From Campanula takesimana (taxonomy: Eukaryota > Streptophyta > Magnoliopsida > Asterales > Campanulaceae): DNA of 64,000 nt. Numbering within the stretch: position 1 is the first letter of the stretch; the number at the start of each line of letters is the position of its first letter. The DNA is taken from NCBI GenBank assembly GCA_026119855.1, contig JAOWBW010000305.1, positions 372,001 to 436,000 on the forward strand, given 5' to 3'. Under the pieces are notes generated by a model. It was not told the origin of the DNA and did no database searches. It worked only from the letters and a program-made list of their open reading frames with translations. This document shows positions 47,343 to 58,786 of this stretch, piece by piece. The position numbers and the translations under genes are program-made.

Positions 47343-47385
47343 GGCATGGGCAACAGAGGAAATTGGGGCTACCTCCTTTAAATAA
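47343..47385 (+). pseudogene. Last codons of Element 1 gag
   Basis: The frame interrupted at 45849 continues here for 14 codons to TAA. Separated from the main part only by the solo LTR and its target repeat. Confidence 0.6.
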
Positions 47386-48227
47386 AAGAAAAGAAAAGGG
47401 CCATTCAGTCTTCGTAGGTTCTAGAGTGTCCTTAGTCAAAAGTCCACCTTGGACGATTTTTGTTTCTTTAAGTAAAAGTCCACCCCGGACTAGTCAGTTT
47501 AAATCTTTTAGTTCCAATAAAAGGGTCTTTATTTCTTTTCTTTTCTCTCTAGACTTGAGACATAAGCTTGCATATATCAATTTCATGAAAATTGTCTTAT
47601 TCACCATTTTCGCTTGATTGCTATATCTTTATATGATGAATTAATCTTAATCTTACTCATTAATGACGACTCATTAAAAGGTAAATGGACCCACAAACCA
47701 TTCACATAACTAAGTAAACGATTAATCTCAAAATAACAAATGCTTCGATCAATTGGGATGAACGAATCACTTTCTCTTCTCTCTACATTCTACCCCCATA
47801 CACTCTCTCTATACACTCACCCCTTGTACACACTTCATGTACACTCTCTATATACACCTTCTCCCATACACTATCCTCATACGCCTCTCATCCCACCATT
47901 AGACCCCTTTTTATAAGGTCGTGACAAAGAAATGGACTGCGGTTGCTCATCATCAAATAGACATCCATGCGGCCACAATTTAAAGGGTTGGTTTGTTCCC
48001 TTCATGAGTACTACATCCATCGCAAATGTAAGACAAGTGCACGAAGTCATTCGTGCCATTAATTGGTGCACGTGATAATCCAATGGAGCTCTACCGGAGA
48101 AAATCAAGGGGCTAGGATGCCCGCCGCCAGCAAAAGGCCGCTTGAACTATAAGGAAGCTACCTCGCAATCGAGAGAGGCGAAAGCAAACTAGGGGCTTGT
48201 CTCGCCCAATGTTTCATGTACAAATAA

Positions 48228-48231
<4 letters not shown>
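47386..48231 (+). other. Element 1 non-coding region after gag
   Basis: Similar in order and wording to 61010-61480 in Element 2 (for example AATGACGACTCATTAA at about 47662 and 61250). No ORF of note. Confidence 0.6.

Positions 48232-48266
<35 letters not shown>
48232..48266. repeat. (AT)n microsatellite
   Basis: ATATAT run preceding the first GNRA-type hairpin. Confidence 0.9.
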
Positions 48267-48269
<3 letters not shown>

Positions 48270-48272
48270 TCG

Positions 48273-48365
48273 CTAGGTTGAAACCCAAAAGGGCGACCTA
48301 GGCAAAAGTTAGAGCATTGCACAAAAAGAAGCCCGCTAGGTTGAAAACCCGAAAGGGCGGCCTAG
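48273..48365 (+). other. Two CTAGG-CCC-tetraloop-GGG-CCTAG hairpins
   Basis: Copy 1 (48273-48301) has CTAGG, CCC-AAAA-GGG, CCTAG. Copy 2 (48336-48365) has CTAGG, CCC-GAAA-GGG, CCTAG. Both predict a two-part stem capped by a tetraloop; the second loop is GNRA. A conserved tail GGCAAAA follows. Confidence 0.7.
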
Positions 48366-48765
48366 GCAAAAAAAGGGTGTGCATAAAGAGATAAAATAAA
48401 AAAGAAAAAGAAAAATAGAAGGGGCTATCACCATGGAAAAGTAAAAGTCCCATTTTCTTTTCACCTCAAATGTTCTATTTTCCTTTCTTTCCTTACAAAG
48501 TAGATAAACGGCAGCAACCCATGACAACTACGATGGAGCAATCCACTGCAACAACTACAAAGGAGTAATCCACCGCAATGAGCTACAAAGAACAACTCAC
48601 CTCAAACGAACCTCACACCCCTAAACTCAAAACCCAACTTCATCGTCAACCGGGCAACCACTCAAAGCCAAACATAACCTACCTTGGGCCAACTTTCTTT
48701 CTTTTCTTTCCTCCCACACATACCCACTGAAACCCGACACCATCATCAAGCGGGTCATCCCCGAA

Positions 48766-48804
48766 CTACGCGGACCTGAGCTCCTCACCTTGAGGAGAAC
48801 GTAG
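48766..48804 (+). other. CTACG/CGTAG hairpin motif
   Basis: Outer arms CTACG and CGTAG; inner arms CTCCTC and GAGGAG. Followed by GCAACC and a GGTTCGGTCC block. Confidence 0.7.
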
Positions 48805-49283
48805 GCAACCTCCCGGTTCGGTCCAAAATATACACAACCCACCTCGAGCCAATTTTCTTTCTCTTCTCTCTTCCCCCATATTTCTACTCCTGACTTCTTC
48901 ACTCACAATTGATCAAAACATTTATTAATTTGAGGCTACTTGTTTACCAATTAACCATAACTCATTAACTAATCAACGAGGTCCATTCTCGAGCAATCAA
49001 ATGAGAATCTTGAATAAAACAATTTTCAAATGTCTCGACAAGTCTTCTGTTCTACAATCTAGGAAAGAGCTAAACACTTACTTTCTGTCAAGCAGGGGCT
49101 TCCTTCCTTTTATATACACTCAATTGTCCAAAGAGTCAAAATGTGAGTACTATCTCTCTCTCTCTCTTACTCTCCCCAAAATTCCCCTGCAAGTTTTCAT
49201 ACAATTCTTTTTCTGTTTTGGAGTCGACTGAATGATTTCTTCAAAAAAAAAAAAAAAAAAAATTGACGCAAAAGAGATGCCCG
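48805..49283 (+). other. Element 1 non-coding tract shared with Element 2
   Basis: The stretch around 49037-49105 (GGAAAGAGCTAAACACTT and flanks) is closely matched at 62166-62235. It ends in an A run (about 49243-49261). Confidence 0.65.
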
Positions 49284-49313
49284 CTAGATTGAAAACCCGC
49301 AAGGGCGGTCTAG
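49284..49313 (+). other. GNRA-type hairpin, compensated copy
   Basis: CTAGA, CCC-GCAA-GGG, TCTAG. Both arms changed at the same base pair relative to the other copies, which keeps the stem. Confidence 0.72.
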
Positions 49314-51399
49314 GCAGAAAAAAGGGTGCGTCTTAAAAGAGGTAGGATACCCCGCTCTACGCAACTGGGGTTTCCCTAACAATAAAGGACCGACCATAAG
49401 GTTTCTCAAAGAATGCCGGGGCTTCATCGAGCACATACTTAGAAGAAGAGGACTCCTCATCATCAAGCTCGACGTAGGATTTCTCAAAGGAGGGAGGATA
49501 CCCGCTCATCAAACTAGAGCGTCCCCAACAAAATGGGTCGACTATGAGCTTTCTCGGAGAACACCGGAGCTTCAACAAGGAAGGGCATCCCTCATCGCCG
49601 AGCTCGGCACATGACGAACTCTGTGAATTGGTTAGAATCGTAATTAATTATAAAGAATCTTTATAGAGTCATAACACTTTCAAAAGTTTTCTCTTCCACG
49701 ACACTTTGTTTATAAACCCGCACTCTCGGTCTCCACAAAATTTATATAAACCTCCTCGGTCCACTATGAGACCCATCTTTGTGATTCTTGAACCGACTCA
49801 GTCCTTCACCCTATTTCCTACACAATAGGATACCCTTAGGTCCCAACCTACCTGGTTCAAAACCTTAGGTCCCAAGCCTACCCGGTCAGTCTTTCCTAAT
49901 GTTACACCATAAACTCTCTAGGTCCCGAGCCTACCCGATCAGTCTTACCTAGGTCCCAAACCTACCCGGTGAGTCTTACCTAGGTTACATCATAACCTCT
50001 TAGCTCGACCTTCTGCAAGTTCGTAGCATGACCCCTTCAGCCTCAAACCGGTTCTACCCAAAACTTCAGACCTTAAACCAGTTAACCAAAGCCAAATCCT
50101 TAGGGTGACCCATTAGGTCCCGAACCTACCGGTCCCGAGCCTACCCGATCTCCTAGATCTCAAACCTACCAATATATATTCATCCTTACCTTGTCCAGAC
50201 TATGTCTCCCTTATCCTCTTAGGTCCAACCTCTTAGGTCTACCCAGTCTAACCTATTGAACGATTCCTTAGATCCCAAGTCCATTCGAGTCTACCAAGCG
50301 CCTACCTTGTAGGTCTCTAGCATATCCGATCCACACTTTAGGTCTCAACTCCTAAACCCTTTAGATCACAAAAATGTCTACCCTCTAGGTCTATAACCTT
50401 AGATGTCGACCCTTAGAACTCTTTAGTTCCCAAGCCTGCTCGTTCCAACCAAAACAATGCCATCTACGCATACCGTCATACCCAAACCATGGCCCTGCCA
50501 CTCTTAAACCTAGTGTCACTCCTTAGCTTCAAAAGACTTCCTAGTCTGACCTTCAACCCCTTAGGTCTCTAACCTACTTAATCCGAGCCGAGTCCAAACC
50601 TCACCACCTACAAGGTCCACCCTTGAACTCCATGGATCTCAAACCTTTCTTCCCCACGAGTCCAAGCCTCAAACGTGCTCGAACACATAGGACCTCCCGC
50701 GTACCGTGATATGCCATAAAGATATCAAAACCCGTCCAGTCAAAAATCGTGCGCTTAACACCTTTGGTCCCATACCAAACCCACCTTCACAATCGCCGAA
50801 CGAGCTTGGTCACGCGCAATGACCTCTGAGACAAAATTTGGACCTAAGCATACCCAATCCAACTTAGGTACCTATTGTACTCAAGCAAAGTCTTGGACAC
50901 TCAATCCCTTTACCTAAAGCGCCAACATGGTCATATATCCAAAACCATTTCCCGCACCTATGGTTCGCACCTAGCCTAAACTTTCAAACACTCTAGGATC
51001 CAAGCCCGACATGTGTATTAGGTACTAGGATCATCCAATCCCAATCCGTTGCTCCTTGGCCGACCTCAAACCTGCTTGGTCCTAACCCATAACGCGGTTT
51101 CTCTAGGACAAAAGACTTACCCGCTTGAAAACCTTATGTCCCAATGCTACCCTGCCTAGCCTTCGATCTCCTAGATCTCACGCCCACCATTCCATTAGGC
51201 TCTGGTCTCCTTAACACATGTCTGAGTCTTACCCTAGCTAAACCCTAGCACTCTAGCCTAGGTCTAACCTATCGAGCCTATCCAGCCATGAGGTATCAAG
51301 CTCACCTGCCCCAAACCGCAACACTCTTAGACCTCAAACTCGCCCGGTCTAAACCAAGACAAACCTTCAAATGCTTTCGGTCTCCAAACCTAGCCTTAA
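49314..51399 (+). other. Element 1 repeat-rich non-coding region
   Basis: From about 49800 dominated by degenerate short units such as TAGGTCCCAAGCCTACCCGG and AGGTCTCAAACCTA. No pol domain in any frame. Confidence 0.65.
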
Positions 51400-52350
51400 G
51401 CCTAAGTAGTCACATTCTCTCAACCCCATCCTCAAGCCTAGGTTGCTTCATCCTCTACAAACCCTAGCCTCAAGCCTAGGTAGTCACCTTCTATTCAAAG
51501 CCTAGCCTTAAACCTAGGTAATCGTAATCCCTCTAAACCCTAGTCCCAAACCTAGGTAATTGCCTTCTCTCTAAACCCTAGCCTCAAGCCTAGGTAGTCA
51601 TCTTCTATCCGAAGCCTAGCCTTAAGCCTAGGTAGTCACCTTCTATTCGAAGCCTAGCCTTAAACCTAGGTAATCACATTCCTTCTAAACCCTAGCCTCA
51701 AGCCTAGGTAATCGCCTTCTCTCTAAACCCTAGCCTCAAGCCTAGGTAGTCACATTCTCTCCAAACCCTAGCCTCAAGCCTAGGTAGTCACCTTCTACTC
51801 ATAACCCTAACCCCAAGCCTAGGTAATTACATCCTTCCAAACCCTAGCCTAAAGCCTAGGAAGTTACATCCTTCTTAAACCCTAGCCTTGATCCTAGATA
51901 GCTACATCCTTCCTAAACCCTAGCCTTGATCCTAGGTAGTCACATATCCTCTCTAAACCCTAGCCTTAAGCCTAGGAAATCACAACATCCTCTTTAACCC
52001 TAGCCCAAGTTCTAGGGAATTTCCAAAGCCCCGCATGCAACATCATTTCCAAATTCCCGAAACCCTAGTCTCGAAACCTAGGAAATTTACAATCTTAATT
52101 CCCCGTCTTATTGAACCCTAACCCAAAACCTAGGATACAATGCCCTGTCTAAAACTTAATCAACCCTAGCAAGCCGCATTCGCTCTAAACCCTAGCCTCG
52201 AGCCTAGGTAGTCGCATTCGCTCTAAACCCTAGCCTCAATCCTAGGTACTCGCATTCGCTCCAAACCCTAGCCTCAAGCCTAGGTAGTCGCACTCTCTCT
52301 AAACCCTAGCCTCGAGCCTAAGATGTCATGGCTTCTTTGTTCGAAACCCT
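51400..52350 (+). repeat. Degenerate tandem repeats around CCTAGCCTCAAGCCTAGG
   Basis: Twenty or more units of roughly 35-45 bp reading AAACCCTAGCCTCAAGCCTA then GGTAGTCAC and a variable spacer. Each unit's core has CCTAG/CTAGG inverted arms. Confidence 0.85.
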
Positions 52351-52693
52351 AACATCTAGGAAGTTCCCAAACCTCAACCTTTCCAAGCCCTAGCGCTAAG
52401 CCTAGGATACAATACTCTCCTCATGCTTAAATGAACTCCAATCCCTAGCTTGTAAGCCTAGGAAACCCACATTATCTCTAAGACATAATCTAAAGCCCAA
52501 GAAGCCATGACATCTTTGGCATCCCTATCTCAAGATTAGGAGATCAACATCTTCCTTATTCCCTTTCCTTAAAAAGCCTTAGGTCCTACCTCTAGGAAAC
52601 CAAGAAAGATGTCCCTTACCTAACACCTTGGTCTCAATGGCTCGTAGTCTCATTCCCTCCTAAATTAGGATAAGCGGAACCCAGATCATGTTT

Positions 52694-52880
52694 AGCAACT
52701 CCCCGAGAGTCCATCTCCTTCGCGTCTCCCTAAAGGTCCTTTGCCCTTGTGACTCACCAAAGAGTCCTTTATGACTCCCCGAGAGTCTATCACCTTTGTG
52801 ATTCCCCGAGAGTCCGTCACCCTTGTGACTCCCCGAGAGTCTATCACCTTTGTGACTCCCCGAGAGTTCATCCCGTTTGC
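52694..52880 (+). repeat. 27-bp tandem repeats
   Basis: About six units of GACTCCCCGAGAGTCTATCA plus CCTTTGT. GACTCNCCGAGAGTC is itself an inverted repeat. The nine-residue repeat in the apparent ORF is a by-product. Confidence 0.85.
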
Positions 52881-53052
52881 GACTTCATAACAATCCATCA
52901 TCTTGACCTCCACACGCAAAATTCTAGTTTTACCCCTAGTACATTCCCCTTTGACTCATTTTAGGTGCCCTTAGCACTATTTTGACTGATATTCGTTACC
53001 TTTGGGTACGGAAAGCCCCTTAAAATTTCCATTCTCCACCAAATATTTGCTT

Positions 53053-53830
53053 AGGATTCGTACGGTTGCAGAGACCTCGGTGCCTCTATGACATACGCAT
53101 CCTAGATCGATCGCGATTGGCAGAAGCCTCGGCGTTTCTGTTTACGAGAGATCCAGCATCTATTATTTTAGCATTTCCTAATATTTGCTTAGGATTCGTA
53201 CGGTTGCAGAGACCTCGGCGCCTCTGTGACATACGCATCCTAGATCGATCGCGATTGGCAGAAGCCTCGGTGTTTCTGTTTGCGAGAGATCCAGCATCTA
53301 TTATTTTAGCATTTCCTAATATTTGCTTAGGATTCGTACGGTTGCAGAGACCTCGGCGCCTTTGTGACATACGCATCCTAGATCGATCGCGATTGGCAGA
53401 AGCCTCGGCGTTTCTGTTTGAGAGAGATCCAGCATCTATTATTTTAGCATTTCCTAATATTTGCTTAGGATTCGTACGGTTGCAGAGACCTCGGCGCCTC
53501 TGTGACATACGCATCCTAGATCGATCGCGATTGGCAGAAGCCTCGGCGTTTCTGTTTGCGAGAGATCCAGCATCTATTATTAGGATTCGTATGGTTGTAG
53601 AGACTTCGGCGCCTCTATGACATACGCATCCTAGATCGATCGCGATTGGCAGAAGCCTCGGCGTTTCTGTTTGCGAAAGATCCAGCATCTATTATTAGGA
53701 TTCGTATGGTTGTAGAGACTTCGGCGCCTCTATGACATACGCATCCTAGATCGATCAGCAGAAGCCTCGGCGTTTCTGTTGCGAGAGATCCAGCATCCAT
53801 TATTTTAGCGCGATCGGCAGAAACTCGGGC
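53053..53830 (+). repeat. 138-bp tandem repeats near the 3' end of Element 1
   Basis: Units start AGGATTCGTACGGTTGCAGA at 53053, 53191, 53329 and 53467 (period exactly 138), then about 115-bp derivatives at about 53582 and 53697. Since 138 is a multiple of three, frames stay open on both strands (53066-53620 plus, 53086-53688 minus). That explains the long ORFs without a gene. Confidence 0.93.
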
Positions 53831-54032
53831 GTTTCTGTTTGCGTTTACCTCAGCATTTATTACTCCACCTCGGAATTATTTAGACAGCATAGTCTTTATT
53901 GTCCTATTATCCCTCTTGCTTTAAATGACTTCATTTCCTAACGAATGTTCGTTCTTCATACAGGATAGTGCCCGTAGGTTTACTATCCCTATCAGAAGTC
54001 CGATGTCTCGTTTTATCCCCAGTCGCTCAGAA

Positions 54033-54240
54033 CTACGACCGGCTTGATTCCTCTGAGGATATGTAGGAAACCTGAAAAGGTTCAGCCATTCGATCGACGT
54101 GGTCATCTATCATCCCCAGCAGATGCACTTTCCCCAGCAGAAGACGTTGCTCCCCATCAGAGGACAGTCATTCTCAATTTCCCCATCAGATTTGAACTAC
54201 GTTTGGCTTGATTCCCCCGCGGATACGTAGGTCGCCTGTC
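54033..54240 (+). other. Two CTACG hairpins before the 3' LTR
   Basis: Copies at 54033-54066 (CTACG/TGTAG) and 54197-54240 (CTACG/CGTAG), each followed by GGTTCAGCC. The purine tract GCCGAGGGGCTAC at 54341-54353 precedes the LTR. Confidence 0.65.
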
Positions 54241-54353
54241 AAGGTTCAGCCGTTCCCTTACCTTTCGTCTGTTTTGAAACTCATGTTTCAGACGGATCCT
54301 TCTTTTATCGTCGACCCCACATTGCCTTGCAAGAAGCGTCGCCGAGGGGCTAC

Positions 54354-55443
54354 TGTTAGTACCCGACCTGAAAATGAGTTTATTAGGGCTTTCCCAAAAA
54401 TACAAGGACTTTATAGGAATTAGAAACCTTGCAAAGACTTGTTCCGGATTCCCAAAATACCTCATTTATGACAAAATCTATCAAAATAGGTAATAAATGG
54501 TTTCCTTAAAACCATGCAGAAACCCTAGCTTGAAAATTAAGTCAGCCAGCAACGATGGCCACGCGGCCACATTCGTCCAAGCTCCAACCTTGGCCACGCG
54601 TCCAACGTCGCCACCGCCCTCCATCTTGGCCACGCGGCCACATCCTCTCCGGATGATCCTGACCGTCAGATCTCTCCATCAGTTTCCTATTTAAAGACCT
54701 CCCTTGCCTCATAATTGGGGGGGATCCGAATTTGAGAGTTCTTAAACAAAATTTTGCTCTCTAATTAGCATTCTAACCTCCAAGAAGATCAAGGTTTATT
54801 TCTTGCCAACATAGGTAAGTTTTCTAACTTATTTCTTCACGTTCTTGCATTATTTCTAATGTAGATCTTTAATATTCATGTTCTTGCATGTTTATTCATA
54901 GTTTCTTCATATGCTTTGCATGTTCATTCATATGTTCATAATATGTTCTTCATATGTTCATCGTGTTCATAGATTAAAGCCTTATTTATGCTATATTTAG
55001 GGTTGCGATCTTCATGTTTGCATGTTATTTCATAGCCGATGATGATCTAGGGTTCATCAACCCGAGGATGATCTAGGAACTACTTCTAAACCCTAAACTT
55101 TAGGTAATTCCCCCTCATTATGCATGATCCCGATTCTTCTGCCTATTCTAAATTCTTCTCGAACTACGCTGACCTGAGCTTCTCACATTGAGAGGAATGT
55201 AGGCAATCTTCGGATCCGGTCTAAATCACTAACACACTACATACACCGCATCATGATAGAAAGACCGATCAATTCGGGCAATAGGAGTGATAACGTTCAA
55301 TATTCTTCTCTTGTTGTAATTTGACCCCCGAACCCATTAAACATGCTTTTTCTCAAAGTTTTGGCTTTAATTAAAACGGCGTGGAGACTCTCATATTTTA
55401 ATGTTACTATGAATATTCCCAATTTCAAACACACGTATTCACA
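54354..55443 (+). repeat. Element 1 3' LTR
   Basis: 1090 bp, about 98% identical by eye to 41553-42635. Retains the TGGCCACGCGGCCA words, one of them altered, and a CTACG hairpin at 55164-55202. Low divergence implies a recent insertion. Confidence 0.95.
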
Positions 55444-55448
55444 CCAAT

Positions 55449-56366
55449 CCATGAGATGATCCAAGGTGCCCTCCATGCTTTGTGTGGAAGAGGTTCAAAC
55501 CTAGATGATCATGGCTTGTTGATTGTCATTTACATTCTTGTTTAGTTGGTAATAATGATCATTTGGATGATAAAGCTTCCATCTCTATCATCCAACAATG
55601 ATCTAGCTCTAAAGTCCCCTTTGAGGTTATAAATATTCAATCTTTATATGTTATTTTGACTCTTTGAAGGTTAATAAGTCATAAAAATGCCATCTTGGGG
55701 ATAAAGTTTCAATCTTTAATCACCAAATTATCAATTTTGGCCCAAAAGACATGTTCATCAACTTTTCCAATTTTCTCCCATGATTGCTTATGATCACACC
55801 CAAATACTTGTTTTGGGGACTAAGTGATGATCATTTAGCATAGGAATGTTGCATTTAAATTTATAAAGTATTTTAAACAAACTGGAATCAAAACAGTTCT
55901 GTCCAGTTTCAACAGAATGTTCTTTTCTGCTCTGAAACTGGACTGTTCTTGACTGAACTGTAAAATCCCAGGAAACGGCCTATACATCCGTACGGCTATG
56001 TTGGGAACAGGGGGCAAAATTTCTATTTTTCCCTCTAATCCCTATTTTCTTGATAAACAGACTCTTTCAGTTAAGTTTTTCCAAATAAAACCAATAACAG
56101 AAACTTTTCCGTTAAATACACACACACACATGCACATTTTCAAACTAACAAGGGAGACTCGGTTCCTTCCAAGGCACTTTGGGTGAACTGCAAATATGTT
56201 CTTCCCAAAGTGTAACCTGACCTCCGAACTCACCTTCTCTAACCATTTTCATTTGTTGGGTTTAAAATTAACAAATGTGGCGACTCCGTTTCTTTTTCGT
56301 TAGGAAAGTTAACGGTGTTTGGTATTTCGCCTTTGACACATGTTGTCTTGGGGCGGGATCCTTACA
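55449..56366 (+). repeat. Element 2 5' LTR, second part
   Basis: Continues 41000-41552 after Element 1. Ends GGGATCCTTACA, the inverse of the TGTAAG start. Contains TCCGTACGGCTA at 55986-55997, then CTCCGAACTCACC and GTGGCGACTCC before the end. Confidence 0.87.
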
Positions 56367-56367
56367 G

Positions 56368-56385
56368 TGGCGACTCCGCTGGGGA
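56368..56385 (+). promoter_or_regulatory. Element 2 primer-binding site
   Basis: TGGCGACTCCGCTGGGGA immediately after the LTR. Same PBS class as Element 1. Confidence 0.82.
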
Positions 56386-58690
56386 AAAGAGTGCTTACGA
56401 ACTTCTCTTTAGAAGATTTGGAAGCACTTTTGTGTGGGTCAAACTCCCATTTTTGTTAGTTGACTTTGTGCATATTTGTGTGTGTTTGCTGTTTCTGTTT
56501 GAACTGTTTTGAGTACATATGTTCTGGAAATGCAATAAGCTGGAGTATGATGATCAGAAGTTACAGAAACTGAGAAAAATCTCAACCCCATGGTTCTAGC
56601 CGTACGGCTAGTTTGGTAAAAGGGTCAGAATGTTGCAAATTAACAATTTTGTGCAGGGCAGCAACATTCTGAATGCCCTTCTGCTTCTGCTTGTCCAGGT
56701 TCCAAAATCTACAGCCTTACTTGTGCACATTACCTTTATTCTTTTGGCCAAAACTTGGTCATGCATGATCTTTTGTCAATAAAAATGGTTTTCAAAGCCT
56801 CATTGTGCATAACCCTTTTTGTAAAGATTTCTTGACTTTTAAAAGACTCTTCTTGTTGTGCACAACTTACTTTGTACAAATGGTTTCAATGTAAAGATTG
56901 TTCTTTTGGCAAAATGTTTGATTCAAAAATTCTTTGGTTTTGCACAACTTGGTACATGTACAAGTTTTGGTCTTTGTTTAATCATTGTTCTTTTGATTCA
57001 TTGTTTGTATAAGATGCTTACTTGCTTGTTCATACTTGTTCATATCTTGCTTATGCCATGCTCATCATGTTGAAAAAACAAAATAAAAATCTCTATTTTG
57101 ACTCAAAAAGGGAATATAGAATTGACTTCACACAATGCGTAATTGGCCTTGCACGTTCCAAATACCCTTTAAAATCGGGATGGATGCAAGATGCAGCTTG
57201 ATTGGCACTCTTGTTCCCTTCGAGCGCGCACGGGTCCATTCCACCTCCTCTTCCGAGCCGAGTCAACCACACATGTCCGTAACACACAAATACCGTGACT
57301 TTGGTTGGTTTTTGGTCTAGTTCACGTTGCCATTAGCTTTAAGCATGTGTCCAAAGTCAATTGTGGGCAAGTTAATGCCCGGGTTACGACTCCTTGATGT
57401 AATGCAAGCGTGGCCTAACCCGCCTCTAACTCGTGTGTTAATGACGACCACAATTAACAAAGGTCATGTGCTAAAGATGTGGTAACACCGTGTCGTTAAG
57501 CCCTAATGAACAGGTCATGTTAATCATCCTTAAGCCCATGGTCGAGGATCGAGACACCTCATTCAAAATGAGGTCATGTCAGAATATCGGTGCAGCCTTC
57601 AGAACAGTCTCGATCCCGACTGGGGCTTAATCATGATTAGGATGACCCGCACATCAGGAGGCTTGCGACGCGCTAGACCTTAGGATCATTTCTTTCGGTC
57701 GGTAGAAGCCGCTTGCCCTATAGGACCCTCACCCGGGACAGTCCATCCTTGGGAGTATGCAAGGCAGGTGAAAAACGAGGGGTCTATAGGCATTGTGATG
57801 GCCTCCACTGATCCGAGATTTAGAATAGTTGCGAAAAAGAAGAGAAATCTTTTCCAACCATTTAGGAATAAAAATGCGTTTTAAGTAAACCTGAACAGCT
57901 AATTAATTGCGCGTTGCATGAATTCGCTCCGTCTTTGCTTCTTGTCTTTGACACATTGCATTCTCTCGCTAATAAGCGTCATTTCGTTAAGTCTTTGGAC
58001 GGATACCCGTTATCCTCCAAGACTTCCATAAAGACGTTTCGTTAAGCCTTTGGATGGATCCCCGCTATCCTTCCAAGGTTCCCATTGTGATCCCGTTGTG
58101 ATCCACGTTGTGATCCCCGTTGTGATCCCATTGTGATCCCCGATGTGATCCCCATTGTGATCCCGTTGTGATCCCCGTTGTGATCCCCGTTGTGATCCCG
58201 TTGTGATCCCCGTTGTGATCCCCGTTGTGATCCCTGATGTGATCCCCGTTGTGATCCCGTTGTGATCCCCGTTGTGATCCCCGTTGTGATCCCCGTTGAG
58301 ATTCCCGTTGGAACTCTAGGTGTTGTTCCCTAGGTGCCCATTGAAATTCCCGCCAAACCTTAGGCGTTGTCCCCTAGGTCCCCGTTAAGATTCCCGTCAA
58401 GACCTTAGGCGTTGTCCCCTAGGTCCCCACTAAACCCCTAGGAATAGTCCCCTAGGAAGTCAAGTCTTTAAATGGATCCCCCGTTGCCATCCAAGAAGTC
58501 TGTTACAACCTTGTAAGTAGACCCCCGTTTGAATCTCAGATGGATTTAAGATCCCATTTGACCCTGTCCACCTTTTTACCCCATAGGTCTAAGCCTAGCG
58601 GTCATTCCCCATCAGTAGCATGAGCATTCACTCAGTGTTTACCCAAGCCTAAAGCTACCTTTTGTCTTCCCCGTAGCTCAGATGAAGTAG
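56386..58690 (+). other. Element 2 leader
   Basis: Non-coding. Contains the 16-bp perfect palindrome CTAGCCGTACGGCTAG (56596-56611), GC-richer text at 57130-57800, and a minisatellite at 58083-58310. No ORF with a recognisable domain. Confidence 0.65.
58083..58310 (+). repeat. GTTGTGATCCCC minisatellite
   Basis: Around 17 copies of a 12-14 bp unit reading GTTGTGATCCC(C), followed by degenerate GTTGAGATTCCC forms. Confidence 0.92.
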
Positions 58691-58786
58691 AAGAGAGCAT
58701 CATGTCGCCGCCTAGTGCGTGTGGAGTTAGAAAGTTCCCCTGTCACTACAGCTTATCCGGTCCGGTACCTCAGAAAGACCGCTTTG

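Larger units (their letters stand above)
41553..55443 (+). mobile_element. Element 1: large Tat-like non-autonomous LTR retrotransposon
   Basis: 13.9 kb (about 12.4 kb without the nested solo LTR), flanked by CCAAT (41548-41552, 55444-55448). LTRs of 1083 and 1090 bp differ at roughly 17 positions by eye. It has a PBS, one short gag-like ORF (45173-47385, interrupted), a purine tract GCCGAGGGGC before the 3' LTR, and no protease, RT or integrase anywhere. The internal region is mostly tandem repeats and recurrent hairpins. It fits LARD/TR-GAG-type elements that depend on an autonomous Tat/Ogre relative (inference). Confidence 0.9.

Noticed and set aside
53066..53688. 184-aa and 200-aa ORFs on opposite strands
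   Set aside because: Both arise from a 138-bp tandem repeat whose period is a multiple of three.
58085..58310. CRISPR-like array
   Set aside because: Units are contiguous 12-14 bp minisatellite copies without unique spacers, in a plant retroelement leader.
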